NCBI RefSeq assembly: GCF_014873875.1
Contig: NZ_JADBEM010000001.1
Coordinates: forward strand, 2,976,001 to 3,040,000
Origin: Actinopolymorpha pittospori
GTDB taxonomy: Bacteria > Actinomycetota > Actinomycetes > Propionibacteriales > Actinopolymorphaceae
Length of the DNA: 64,000 bases
Direction: 5' to 3'
Each line of letters begins with the position of its first letter. Position 1 is the stretch's first letter. Under the pieces are notes generated by a model, which was given only the letters and a program-made list of their open reading frames with translations, did not search any database and was not told where the DNA came from. The translations under genes were made by a program, and so were the position numbers. This document shows, piece after piece, positions 35,717 through 44,317 of this stretch.

Positions 35717-36628
35717 CTACTGACCGCCCAGCCCGGTGGTGGCCACACCACGCACGATCTGCCGCTGGAAGAAGACGAAGACGGCAAGGAGCGGCAGCGC
35801 GGCGAGCACCGCGGCGGCGGAGTTCTGCGCGTACTGCAGGCCGTACCCACTTCGCACGTTGGCCAGCCCGACCGGCAGCGTCATGAGGTCGGGGTTGTTG
35901 GTCACGATGAACGGCCACAGGAAGTTGTTCCACGCACCGATGAACAAGAAGATCGAGACGGCGGCGAGGACCGGCCGCGACAGCGGCAACACGATGGACC
36001 AGAAGATGCGCAGCGGTCCGGCGCCGTCCATCCGCGCCGACTCCTCGAGTTCGCGCGGGATGCCGTCGAAGAACTTCTTCAGGATATACACGATCACGGG
36101 ATGGACGAGCTGGGGCAGGATGACGCCCCAGTAGGTGTCGACCAGGTCGAACGTCGCCATCTGCCGGAAGAGCGGCACGATCAGCAGCTGCCCCGGCACC
36201 ATGATGGAGGCCAGCGTGATCGCCAGCAGCAGCTTGCGGCCCTTGAACCACATGCGGGAGAAGCCGTACGCCGCGAGCGCGGAGATAAGCACGCTCAGCA
36301 CGGTGACGGCGACCGCGATGAGCACACTGTTGGAGAACCACACGACCAGGTTTCCCTGGCCGAGCACCTTGCGGTAGGCGTCCAGGGTGAATCCGCTCTC
36401 GGGCAGGATCTGCACCGGCACCCGCACCGCGTCCTGCTCGGACTTGAACGATGTGAGGATGTTCCACAGGAACGGCACCAGCCAGGCGGCCGCCATCACC
36501 AGCAGCGCCAGCAGTCCGACGATCCGGCCGGCGGTGATACGGCGAGGCGACGTACCCGCCCAGTGCGTCGCCGTCGAACGAACCCGGCCTGGGCGTGCGG
36601 TGAGCTGCGAGACCGTTTCGGCACTCAT
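35717..36628 (-). CDS. CUT1 sugar ABC transporter permease (MalG type)
   Basis: A 303-residue inner-membrane permease with six segments. It begins with a polar 30-residue N-terminus, then TM1 (IVGLLALLVMAAAWLVPFLW). The EAA loop IPRELEESARMDGAGPLRIF contacts the shared ATPase, which is not encoded here; CUT1 systems in actinomycetes commonly use a single MsiK ATPase from elsewhere. It is last in an operon with the MalF-type permease (13-bp gap) and the binding protein. Confidence 0.93.
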   Translation of the reverse strand: MSAETVSQLTARPGRVRSTATHWAGTSPRRITAGRIVGLLALLVMAAAWLVPFLWNILTSFKSEQDAVRVPVQILPESGFTLDAYRKVLGQGNLVVWFSNSVLIAVAVTVLSVLISALAAYGFSRMWFKGRKLLLAITLASIMVPGQLLIVPLFRQMATFDLVDTYWGVILPQLVHPVIVYILKKFFDGIPRELEESARMDGAGPLRIFWSIVLPLSRPVLAAVSIFLFIGAWNNFLWPFIVTNNPDLMTLPVGLANVRSGYGLQYAQNSAAAVLAALPLLAVFVFFQRQIVRGVATTGLGGQ

Positions 36629-36641
36629 GGACCGGACCCCT

Positions 36642-37571
36642 TCAGTCGCTGTTGCGGGAGAACAGCTTCAGCTGGCCGATGGACAGGATGACGATGACCG
36701 CGAACACGAGGTAGGAGATCGCGGCCGCGTAGCCGAGCCGGAAGCCGGAGAAGCCGATGTCGTAGACGTAGAGCAGGACCGGCCGGGTCGCGCCGTTCGG
36801 GCCACCGCGGGTGAGCAGGTAGATCTGGTCGAACACCTTCAGCGAGGCGATCAGCTGGAGGACGGCGATCAGGCCGGTGATGCGCCCGAGCATCGGCAGC
36901 GTGATCGACCACATCGACCGCCATTCACCCGCGCCGTCGATGGCGGCGGCTTCGTAGAGGTGCTGCGGGATGTCCTGCAGGGCAGCGAGATAGAGCAGGT
37001 AGTTGAAGCCGAGGGTCCACCAGACCGTGGTGATCGCCACCGACAGCATGGCGAAACGCTCGTCCTGCAGCCACGGAACGCGGTCGAGCCCGATGGCCTC
37101 CAGTGCGGCGTTCGCGAGACCGAAGTCGGCGTGGTACATCCAGCCCCAGAAGATGGTCACCACCGTGACCGGGAGCAGGAACGGCGCGAAGAACGACATC
37201 CGGTACAACCACTGCCCCGGGAAGCCGAGGTTGGTCAGCAACGCCAACGCGAGCGGGATGACGACCATCGGCACGGTGGTGATCAGGGTGAAGAGCACCG
37301 TGTGCCACAGCGTCCGCCACACCTCCGGATCGGTGAACGCCTCGCTGTAGTTGGCGAGTCCGACGAAGGCCGCCGGACGACCGTTCAGGCTCGCGTCGGT
37401 GAAGCCCATGAAGAAACCGGAGATGATCGGCCAGACGAGGAAGACCGCGAACACGAGCAGAAACGGAGCGACGAACAGCACGCCTGAATGCCACACGCGG
37501 GTGGTCCACGGCGGTGGGGCGGTGGCGACGGACTTCGGTGGAGTTTCCTTCTCTACAACGGCACTGGTCAT
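36642..37571 (-). CDS. CUT1 sugar ABC transporter permease (MalF type)
   Basis: A 309-residue inner-membrane permease. TM1 is VLFVAPFLLVFAVFLVWPII near residues 30-49. The loop QHLYEAAAIDGAGEWRSMWSITLP is the EAA motif. The ATG at 37571 has AAGGACC upstream and lies 26 bases after the binding-protein stop. Residues encoded further upstream in frame belong to the binding-protein gene in another frame. It pairs with the MalG-type permease. Confidence 0.92.
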   Translation of the reverse strand: MTSAVVEKETPPKSVATAPPPWTTRVWHSGVLFVAPFLLVFAVFLVWPIISGFFMGFTDASLNGRPAAFVGLANYSEAFTDPEVWRTLWHTVLFTLITTVPMVVIPLALALLTNLGFPGQWLYRMSFFAPFLLPVTVVTIFWGWMYHADFGLANAALEAIGLDRVPWLQDERFAMLSVAITTVWWTLGFNYLLYLAALQDIPQHLYEAAAIDGAGEWRSMWSITLPMLGRITGLIAVLQLIASLKVFDQIYLLTRGGPNGATRPVLLYVYDIGFSGFRLGYAAAISYLVFAVIVILSIGQLKLFSRNSD

Positions 37572-37597
37572 GAGAGGGTCCTTCACGCGGCCAGGAA

Positions 37598-38914
37598 CTA
37601 CAGCGGGCTCGGGGCTTCGATCTGCTTGCGGGTCTCGCGGAGGAACTGATCCACGGCCTGTTCGGGACTGAGCTGGTTGAGCAGTGAGGCCTGGAAGATC
37701 TGGGTGCCGCGGTCCTCGTACGGCGAACCGGAACCCGCGAACCACGCGTCCGGAGCGAGGAAGAGATGGTCGGCCGCGGCCTGGTAGTGGGACTGCGGGA
37801 CCATCGCGCGGTATTCCTCCGTCTCCCGGACGGGCCGGTATGCCGGCACGTGTCCGGCGGTCGCCCAGATCGTTCCCGCCTTGAGCATGTAGGCGACGAA
37901 CTCGTGCGCGGCTCGGCGGTCGTCCTCGTTCACGTCGCGCTGGAAGGGCAGCACGAAGCTATGGGAGTCGGCGAAGGCGCCCGGTTGTTCGAGTACCTGC
38001 GGGAAGGGCACCGCGTCGAGCTTGATGTCGGTGTCGCGCAGGGTGGCGAGGCTCCAGGTGCCACCGAAGAGAACGCCGGAACGCTTGGAGACGAAGGTGG
38101 CGTACTGGTCGGATCCGTCGACGGTCGGGGAGATGGTGCCGTCGTGGATCTGCTTCATGAACTCAAGTGTCGACACGGCGACGTCGGCGTCCATCTTCAA
38201 CGCCGAACTGTCGTTGTCGCGCGGGATCGTCATCGTCCCGCCGGCCTGCCCGAAGAAGGTCCAGAACGTACGCCAGACCCCGCCCTGGGAGTAGCCGAAC
38301 CCCTTGCTCACCTTCGCGAGCTCGCGGCCGGCCTCGAGGTAACGGTCTTTTGAGTCCAGGCCGACGAGGCGGTTGTCGCCGTCGAGCAGTCCGACCTCGC
38401 GGCAGTAGTCGAGGTTGTAGAACGCCAGAATCGGGTGCGTGTCGAGCGGGATGGCGTAAACGCCGCCGGTGAGTGAGGCCCGGTCCCACAGGTCGGGGTT
38501 GAAGTCCTTTTGGTGCAGGCCGAGTTCGGCGAGCACGTCGAGGTCGAACGGCGCCAGCATCTTGCCTTCGCCGAGCGCGGTGACCCGCGACATGTGCGCG
38601 ATCGCCGTCTCCGGTGCGCGTCCGCCGGCGGAGGACATGGCGAGCTTCGTGTAGTAGGGCTGGCCCCAGGACAGCGTCACCGGACGGAAGTCGACGTCCG
38701 GGTTCTCCTTCCGGTAGCCGGCGTACATCTCTTCCAGGATGGGGAACTCGCCGCCCTCGAAGAGATTCCAGAACCGCACCAACGTGCGTCCGCTGCCCGC
38801 GGCGATCGGCTGCGAGCAGGCGCTGAGCGCTCCTCCGGCGAGGAGGGCGCCGCCACCGGCGAGCACGCCGCGCAGGAACGAACGCCGACCAGGGTCGGGA
38901 ATGTGCAGCGGCAT
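37598..38914 (-). CDS. Family-1 sugar-binding lipoprotein, Tat-exported
   Basis: A 438-residue extracellular binding protein of a CUT1 importer. The signal has twin arginines (GRRSFLRGVLAGGG) and a lipobox ending LSAC. The mature part has the SBP_bac_1 pattern: LVRFWNLFEGGEFPILEEMY, then YAIPLDTHPILAFYN and GSPYEDRG near the C-terminus. The sugar cannot be told. A strong promoter with a LacI-type operator lies upstream, so a LacI regulator encoded outside the window should control binding protein and both permeases. Confidence 0.93.
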   Translation of the reverse strand: MPLHIPDPGRRSFLRGVLAGGGALLAGGALSACSQPIAAGSGRTLVRFWNLFEGGEFPILEEMYAGYRKENPDVDFRPVTLSWGQPYYTKLAMSSAGGRAPETAIAHMSRVTALGEGKMLAPFDLDVLAELGLHQKDFNPDLWDRASLTGGVYAIPLDTHPILAFYNLDYCREVGLLDGDNRLVGLDSKDRYLEAGRELAKVSKGFGYSQGGVWRTFWTFFGQAGGTMTIPRDNDSSALKMDADVAVSTLEFMKQIHDGTISPTVDGSDQYATFVSKRSGVLFGGTWSLATLRDTDIKLDAVPFPQVLEQPGAFADSHSFVLPFQRDVNEDDRRAAHEFVAYMLKAGTIWATAGHVPAYRPVRETEEYRAMVPQSHYQAAADHLFLAPDAWFAGSGSPYEDRGTQIFQASLLNQLSPEQAVDQFLRETRKQIEAPSPL

Positions 38915-39229
38915 CGTCGGCCCTTCCTTGACTCCTACTGCGATGGACGAGAGAAGCGGTGAGTTCGAGATACCGAACGGCGTTCGCGATGTCGTAGACG
39001 GAAAACCTAGGGGTGAGCGCTTTCCCCGTCAACAGATTCGCAATGATTCGGTAAACCGGAGCGCTCCTCCGGTACGGCGTGTGTCGGCGGTGTTTCCGTA
39101 TCCGGCCCGGTGGGGTCACCTTCGTGCCAGGCTTGCGCAGGACGGCGGGTGTCGCGCTACGGCAGGTGTCGCAGTGCTGCCGGCGCTGGGAGTACGGCGG
39201 GGCAGTGTGCGGTGTGGCGGAGGTGTGGC
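38915..39229. other. 315-bp divergent intergenic region
   Basis: The left third contains the sugar-operon promoter and LacI-type operator. The right part, before the SDR gene, has no clear promoter; G/T-rich runs with repeated GTGTGGCGGAGGTGTGG-like sequence lie just upstream of the SDR start. I see no gene. Confidence 0.5.
39004..39032 (-). promoter_or_regulatory. Sugar-operon promoter with LacI-type operator in spacer
   Basis: Minus strand: -35 TTGACG (39027-39032), 17-bp spacer, -10 TAGGTT (39004-39009). The spacer holds GGTGAGCGCTTTCC (39012-39025), a partial palindrome centred on AGCGCT, the usual core of LacI/GalR operators. Confidence 0.78.
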
Positions 39230-39991
39230 GTGCGGGTCGCGGGAACCTTGGCGGTGGTCACCGGAGCGTCCAGCGGAATCGGGCGGGCGGTGGCCGTCCG
39301 GTTGGCGGGCGCGGGGTGTCGGTTGATCCTCGTGGGCCGGGACGAGGCGCGGCTCGCGGAGGTCGCCCGGGACACCGGCGGTGAGGTCGTGGTGGCGGAT
39401 CTGGCCGACTCGATCGCCGTGGCGGAGTTGGCGGAACGCCTGGCGCGCGACGGTGCCGGGCCGGACGTCCTGGTCAACAACGCCGGCATCGGCAGCATCG
39501 GCCCGGTGGCGGCGCAGGACGGCGCGGACCTCGACCGGCTGCTCGCGGTCAACCTGCGTGCGCCGGTGACGCTCACCCGCTCCGTACTTCCCGGGATGCT
39601 GGAACGCGGTCGCGGTCACCTCGTCTTCGTGTCGTCCATCGCCGCCATCCTGGGCGTCGCGGGAGAGTCGAGCTACGCGGCCGTCAAGGCGGGCTTGCAC
39701 GTCTTCGCCGCGAGTGTGCACGCCGAGGTGGGTTCGGCGGGGGTCGGCGTGAGTACGATCGTGCCGGGCGTGGTGGACACGGAGTTCTTCGTGCGCAGGG
39801 GTTCGCCCTACACACGCCGCTTCCCCCGGCCCATCCGCGCCGACAGGGTGGCGGACGCGGTGCTGCGTGCGGTCGAACGTGACCGCGCCGAGGTGATCGT
39901 GCCAGCGTGGCTGCGGGTGCCGGTCATGGTCCGCTCGATGGCACCGAACACCTACCGCCGGCTCGCGGCTCGCTGGGGCGGAACGTCCTGA
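39230..39991 (+). CDS. Short-chain dehydrogenase/reductase (SDR)
   Basis: A 253-residue classical SDR. The cofactor motif is TGASSGIG near residue 11, followed by NNAG (near 79). The catalytic Ser lies in VFVSSIAAI and the YxxxK in SSYAAVKAG, all intact. The residues after the second strand (LVGRDEARL) have an Arg that favours NADP(H). The GTG at 39230 has GCGGAGGT six bases upstream and starts just before the first strand (VAGTLAVVTGAS). The substrate is unknown. It is divergent from the sugar operon, and is not obviously part of it. Confidence 0.88.
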   Translation: MRVAGTLAVVTGASSGIGRAVAVRLAGAGCRLILVGRDEARLAEVARDTGGEVVVADLADSIAVAELAERLARDGAGPDVLVNNAGIGSIGPVAAQDGADLDRLLAVNLRAPVTLTRSVLPGMLERGRGHLVFVSSIAAILGVAGESSYAAVKAGLHVFAASVHAEVGSAGVGVSTIVPGVVDTEFFVRRGSPYTRRFPRPIRADRVADAVLRAVERDRAEVIVPAWLRVPVMVRSMAPNTYRRLAARWGGTS

Positions 39992-40063
39992 TCGCTCCGC
40001 TCGGCCTGCTTGCTGCGGCACGCGCCCGAGGAGCCCCGCAAGGTGACCTTGCGATTGCGTCGT

Positions 40064-41416
40064 TCAGCGGCGGAGGGGGTGTTGTCTCGGGTTGGTCCAT
40101 GGGGGTGGGATGTATTCGGGGTGGCCGTGGTTGCTCATCCTGACCTGCCAGTTGTCGTGGTGGATCAGGTGGTGGTGGGTGGGGCAGATGAGTACTCCGT
40201 TTCTGACATCGGTGGGCCCGCCGTCTGCCCAGTGGATGAGGTGATGGGCGTGGCACCACTTCTCCGGCGCCTCGCAGTCGGGGAAGTTGCAGTGGTGTCC
40301 GTCGCGTTCCCCGATGGCGTGGCGCTGGCTGCTGGTGAAGAGTCTTGTTCCGGTGCCGAGGTCGAGGATGGCTCCGTCGCTGCCCAGGACGGCGGGGAGG
40401 ATCTCGGCGTCGCAGGCCAGCATCCGCAGCCACCGCGCGGAGACCGCGATCCCGCCCGGGACCTTCCCGAACGTCCCGACCTTCGGACCGCTGCCATCCG
40501 CGCCGCCGTTCTCACGATCGGAACAGCCGCCCACGTTCTCTCCGCACCCGGTAGGGCTGTCCTCGCAGCAGCCGGCGGGGCTGGTGGGGTTGAGGGTTGC
40601 GGTGGCTTGGAGGGTGGTGTGGATGACGCCGTGCCCGTGCAGGTCACGCAGGTATTGGAAGGGGATCGTCGCGGTGATCCGCGGCCTCGTCCCACCCCGG
40701 GTGGGTGCGTTGCCGGCGGCTTGGGCGAGGTCGATCCATTCGATGGCGGCGTCGGCGAGGCGGCGGTCGTAGGGGCGGGTGTCCCTGCCGTGGGGTCCGG
40801 GGCGGGGTTTGGCGAGGGCGTCGAGCATGCCGTGGAGTTGGGTCATGTAGGCGCGTTCGAACCGCATCGTGACCGTGCCGATGCCCGGCGCTGCGGTGCC
40901 GAAGTAGACGGTCCTGCTCGCCGCGGCCTTCTTTTCTTCCCGTGCGAGTTGTTCACCGATCCGCCGGTCGGCGTCGTCAGGGGCCACCACCTGATACAAC
41001 CGTTCCCCCAACGCTCGCAGCTCCTGCGGGTCGAAGGTCTGTGCCTGTTCCACCAACGCGGTCTCGCCTTGGGCCTTCACCTCAGCGTCGATATCGGCGG
41101 GGAGTTTCCCCATCGCCAGGTGGATCTCCTGCGCGTGCTGTAGCGAGACTCTTCCCTCAGCCAGTGCCTTCTTCGTGGTGTGCAGGGTGGTGTCGAGGGC
41201 TTTGGCCAGCTTCACCGCGCCACCGGCTTCGGACCGGCTCATCCGGGTCTGCTGCCGGACCCATACCGCCGTGCTCGCCGCACCCGTGCCGGTGTGCACG
41301 GCGTTGACATCGGCCTGTCGCACGAGATCCAGGATCAGGGCGTCCAGACGCGCCCGCTCCCGCACAAGCTGGGCCAACGCTTCACCGACGTCGCGGGGAG
41401 CGACCAGAGCGGACAC
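40064..41416 (-). CDS. DUF222/13E12-family HNH endonuclease-like protein
   Basis: A 450-residue protein of the repetitive 13E12/DUF222 family abundant in actinobacteria. The N-terminal 350 residues are the DUF222 region (LAQLVRERARLDALILDLVRQA and AVWVRQQTRMSRSEAGG). The C-terminus is an HNH nuclease domain (RDGHHCNFPDCEAPEKW, then HAHHLIHWADGGPT, then LICPTHHHLIHHDNW) with cysteine pairs for zinc. A Cys/Gly-rich insert (SPAGCCEDSPTGCGENVGG) lies between them. The GTG at 41416 follows GAGGTGGC. The family has no settled function; dispersal suggests mobile or recombination-related elements. Confidence 0.85.
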   Translation of the reverse strand: MSALVAPRDVGEALAQLVRERARLDALILDLVRQADVNAVHTGTGAASTAVWVRQQTRMSRSEAGGAVKLAKALDTTLHTTKKALAEGRVSLQHAQEIHLAMGKLPADIDAEVKAQGETALVEQAQTFDPQELRALGERLYQVVAPDDADRRIGEQLAREEKKAAASRTVYFGTAAPGIGTVTMRFERAYMTQLHGMLDALAKPRPGPHGRDTRPYDRRLADAAIEWIDLAQAAGNAPTRGGTRPRITATIPFQYLRDLHGHGVIHTTLQATATLNPTSPAGCCEDSPTGCGENVGGCSDRENGGADGSGPKVGTFGKVPGGIAVSARWLRMLACDAEILPAVLGSDGAILDLGTGTRLFTSSQRHAIGERDGHHCNFPDCEAPEKWCHAHHLIHWADGGPTDVRNGVLICPTHHHLIHHDNWQVRMSNHGHPEYIPPPWTNPRQHPLRR

Positions 41417-41624
41417 GACGCCACCTCGTCGAGACAGTCGCGGACACCATCGACCACCGCACGAAGCGGATGGGTGGAGGTGGTGTCGGCGTCCATGACC
41501 AAACCCTAGACCCGACCACCGACAACAACCCCTTGTAAACAAGGGCGTTCGGGCCACGCGGCCGAGACTATTTCGAACAATTCCTGGTCAGAAGAGCGCC
41601 CTCGATGCGACGGGTCGAAAGGCT

Positions 41625-41658
41625 CAGGGCCGTCAGACCCGTTGGTCTGACGGCCCTG
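41625..41658. terminator. Terminator of the DUF4097-ABC operon
   Basis: A perfect 15-bp stem CAGGGCCGTCAGACC (41625-41639) / GGTCTGACGGCCCTG (41644-41658) with a 4-base loop (CGTT). It lies 16 bases beyond the exporter permease stop codon. Confidence 0.9.
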
Positions 41659-41674
41659 TTCGGCCGGCTCATGG

Positions 41675-42448
41675 TCAGGCCTTGTTGAAGGTGTTCTTGG
41701 CCCAGAGGTAGGAGACGACGGCGATGCCGGCGCACCAGGCGGTGGCGATGAGGGCGCTGTTGCCGATCGGGGTGCCGAGCAGGAGGCCGCGGACGGTTTC
41801 CATGATCGGGGTGAAGGGCTGGTACTCGGCGAACCAACGGAGGACGGTGGGCATCGAGTCAGTGGGGACGAATCCGCTGCCGAGGAAGGGCAACAGGATC
41901 AGGGGCATGGGGGCGTTGCTGGCGGCTTCGGGGGTCGGGGACTTCAGGCCGAGAGCGACCGACAGCCAGGTGACGGCCACGGCGAACAGGGTGAGCAGAG
42001 CGGCGCCGGCCAGCCATTCAGCCGCGGAGGCGTTGGGGCGGAAGCCGATCGCCAGGGCGATGCCGATGAGGACTGCCATGCTGAGGAGCTGCTGGACGAC
42101 GCTCGCGACGACGTGACCGGTGAGGACCGAGGCGCGGGAGATCCGCATGGTGCGGAAACGGGCGATGATGCCTTCGGTCATGTCGGTGGCGACCATGACG
42201 GCGGTTCCGGTGGCCGCCATGGAGGCCGTCATGAGCAGGATGCCGGGGACGACGTAGTTGACGTAGGCGTCGCGGCCGCCGCCGAGCCCCTCGCCGAGCG
42301 TTCCGCCGAGGACGTACACGAACAGCAACAGGATGATGACGGGCGTGGCGACCAGCTGCACGGTCATGGACGGGTAGCGGAGCAGGCGCTTGAGCTGGCG
42401 CCGGACCATGGTGGAGGAGTCGCGCGCGGCGAGGGTGAGCGTGCTCAT
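41675..42448 (-). CDS. ABC-2 exporter permease (DrrB type)
   Basis: A 257-residue permease with six membrane segments. It has the DrrB/ABC-2 features: QLKRLLRYPSMTVQLVATPV leading to TM1, the extracellular YVNYVVPGILLM, the cytosolic DMTEGIIARFRTMRISRASVL segment, and the C-terminal GFVPTDSMPTVLRWFAEYQPFTP. Its ATG overlaps the ATPase stop (ATGA). Typical substrates are anthracyclines and other hydrophobic drugs. Confidence 0.92.
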   Translation of the reverse strand: MSTLTLAARDSSTMVRRQLKRLLRYPSMTVQLVATPVIILLLFVYVLGGTLGEGLGGGRDAYVNYVVPGILLMTASMAATGTAVMVATDMTEGIIARFRTMRISRASVLTGHVVASVVQQLLSMAVLIGIALAIGFRPNASAAEWLAGAALLTLFAVAVTWLSVALGLKSPTPEAASNAPMPLILLPFLGSGFVPTDSMPTVLRWFAEYQPFTPIMETVRGLLLGTPIGNSALIATAWCAGIAVVSYLWAKNTFNKA

Positions 42449-43383
42449 CGGGAGGCTTCCTTCTGCTGGCCGGTGAGGGTGAGGAAAACGTCGTCGAGGT
42501 CGGGGGTGTGGACGCTCATGTCGTCGATGTCGATCGAGCGTTCGTCCAGGCGGGCGAGCAGTTCGCGGATCGCCCGGACGCCGCGGTCGCTCGGCACCTG
42601 CAGGGTGAGTGCCTCCGCGTCGGCGATCCCCGCGCCGAGGAGGTCGCGGGCGGCGACGAGCAGGTGCGTGTCGGCGAAGGTGAGTTCGATGTGGCCATCG
42701 GGGATGCGCCGCTTGAGCTCTTCGGCGCTGCCTTCGGCGATCAGCCGTCCGTGGTCGAGGAGGGCGATGCAGTCGGCAAGCTCGTCGGCCTCCTCGAGGT
42801 ACTGGGTGGTGAGGAAGATGGTGACGCCGCTCGCGACGAGCTCACGCACGATCTGCCACATGGAGCGGCGGCTGCGCGGGTCGAGGCCGGTGGTGGGTTC
42901 GTCCAGGAAGATCAGACGGGGGTCGCCGACCAGGGTCATCGCCAGGTCGAGCCGCCGTTGCATACCGCCGGAGTAGGTCCCGGCCGGTTTGCGCGCCGCG
43001 TCGACCAGGTCGAAGCGGTCGAGCAGTTCGGCGGCCTTGCGCTTGCCGTCCCTGCGGGACAGGTGCTTGAGGTCGGCCATGAGGAGCAGGTTCTCCTCGC
43101 CGGTGAGCAACTTGTCGACGGCGGAGTACTGGCCGGTGACGCCGGTCGCGCCGCGTACGTCGTCCGGCTTGCGGGCCAGGTCATGACCGGCGACCTGGAC
43201 GGTGCCGCCGTCGGCCGGGATCAGCGTGGACAGGATCTGGACGGTGGTGGTCTTGCCGGCGCCGTTCGGGCCGAGCAGGGAGAAGATCGTTCCTTCGGGG
43301 ACGGCCAGGTCGACTCCGTCGAGTACGACCTTGTCGCCGTAAGACTTGCGCAGCCCGTTCGCCGCGATGGCCAGGTTCGTCAT
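42445..43383 (-). CDS. ABC exporter ATPase (DrrA type)
   Basis: A 312-residue drug-resistance ATPase. It has Walker A GPNGAGKTT, Q-loop VTGQYSAVDKLLTGEENL (typical of DrrA), signature YSGGMQRRLD, Walker B LIFLDEPTTGLDPRSR and a switch Gln (TTQYLEEAD) as in DrrA. The C-terminal 100 residues are the regulatory domain. The ATG lies 39 bases after the DUF4097 gene, so DUF4097, ATPase and permease form one operon under the GTTGC-box promoter. Confidence 0.93.
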   Translation of the reverse strand: MTNLAIAANGLRKSYGDKVVLDGVDLAVPEGTIFSLLGPNGAGKTTTVQILSTLIPADGGTVQVAGHDLARKPDDVRGATGVTGQYSAVDKLLTGEENLLLMADLKHLSRRDGKRKAAELLDRFDLVDAARKPAGTYSGGMQRRLDLAMTLVGDPRLIFLDEPTTGLDPRSRRSMWQIVRELVASGVTIFLTTQYLEEADELADCIALLDHGRLIAEGSAEELKRRIPDGHIELTFADTHLLVAARDLLGAGIADAEALTLQVPSDRGVRAIRELLARLDERSIDIDDMSVHTPDLDDVFLTLTGQQKEASR

Positions 43384-43422
43384 GATGGTGCTCCTCAGGG
43401 GCTGCGGGTCGCAGGCGGTGGG

Positions 43423-44085
43423 CTAGAGGCTGTGGGCGGTGATGTCGCCGTGTGAGGTTGTCGCGCGGATGTCGAGTTGGGGGGTGCCGTTGTTTTTGAG
43501 GGTGTTGTTGATGCGGCCGTAGGTGGTGCCGGCGTCGAGGGTGGCGGAGACTCCGGTGGCGGTGGTGACGGTGATGTCGCCGTACTGGGTGCGGAGTTCG
43601 ACTTTGCCGTGGGTGGCTTCGGTGATGGTGATGTCGCCCCTGGCGGTGGTGACTTCGGCGGAACCGCTCAGCCGGCCGATCTCGACGTCGCCGTCGATGG
43701 CGGTGAGGTGGAGGTTGGCGGCTTCGTCGATCTTGGTGTGGCGGTAGGCGCCGGTGAAGGTGAGGTTGCCGAGGCGGCCGACGCCGCGCAGTTCACTGGC
43801 GGCGGTTTTGGCGTTGACCTGGGAACCGGTGGGCAGCTGGATGGTTACCTGGATGGAGCCGGAGGGGCCGAAGGCCTGGTTCTTGACCGTGGTGTGGATC
43901 GTCAGCACGCCGTCGGTGTAGTCGATGCTGGTCTGTTCGGCTGTTTTGACGTCGCGGTTCTTGGCGGGGTTGGTGGGTGTGACCTCGACGGTGGTGTCGG
44001 TGCGGTCGGCGGCGATGAGCTGGATGCGTCCGGCGGGGATGTCCAGGACGGCGGTGATGGGGGCGGGGGTGTCGAAGGTGTGCAT
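43423..44085 (-). CDS. DUF4097 beta-repeat protein
   Basis: A 220-residue protein of the DUF4097 / DUF4098 beta-strand type. Repeating short strands (DGDVEIGRLSGSAEVTTARGDITITEATHGKV, split over two repeats) suggest a right-handed beta solenoid. No signal peptide or membrane segment is visible, so it is probably cytosolic. Family members often sit beside two-component or ABC genes and are assumed to have a structural or sensing role; the function is unknown. It leads the operon with the DrrAB-like exporter and is divergent from the GbsR-like regulator. Asn/Thr content is higher than in neighbouring genes. Confidence 0.85.
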   Translation of the reverse strand: MHTFDTPAPITAVLDIPAGRIQLIAADRTDTTVEVTPTNPAKNRDVKTAEQTSIDYTDGVLTIHTTVKNQAFGPSGSIQVTIQLPTGSQVNAKTAASELRGVGRLGNLTFTGAYRHTKIDEAANLHLTAIDGDVEIGRLSGSAEVTTARGDITITEATHGKVELRTQYGDITVTTATGVSATLDAGTTYGRINNTLKNNGTPQLDIRATTSHGDITAHSL

Positions 44086-44130
44086 CGTGGTCTCCGGCGG
44101 GTCGTGTTCTGGTTGTTTCTGACGCCGGAA

Positions 44131-44159
44131 ACGCTACGTTGCATTCCAGATCTGTGCAA
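44131..44159 (-). promoter_or_regulatory. Promoter of the DUF4097-ABC operon
   Basis: Minus strand: -35 TTGCAC (44154-44159), 17-bp spacer, -10 TAGCGT (44131-44136). GTTGC-type operator boxes overlap both the -35 and the spacer. Confidence 0.65.
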
Positions 44160-44261
44160 CACGTGCGTTGCTTCGGAACGGCATGTGTGCAGGTGAGCGC
44201 CTCGATATTGTTGCAACGGTCTCGAATCTAACGCAACGATCGTCGACCCTGCCGTTGCATT
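44137..44261. promoter_or_regulatory. Cluster of GTTGC operator boxes
   Basis: CGTTGCATT occurs at 44137-44145 and again at 44253-44261. Between them are inverted arms GCAAC/GTTGC (44156-44171), the perfect palindrome GTTGCAAC (44210-44217) and CGCAACG (44232-44238). The cluster spans the divergent promoter region and probably binds the regulator encoded at 44318. Confidence 0.7.
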
Positions 44262-44317
44262 GGAGTGAAAGTGAACGCTATGGTGAGGGCGTCCAGGAAG
44301 CGTGAAGGGAGATCGCG

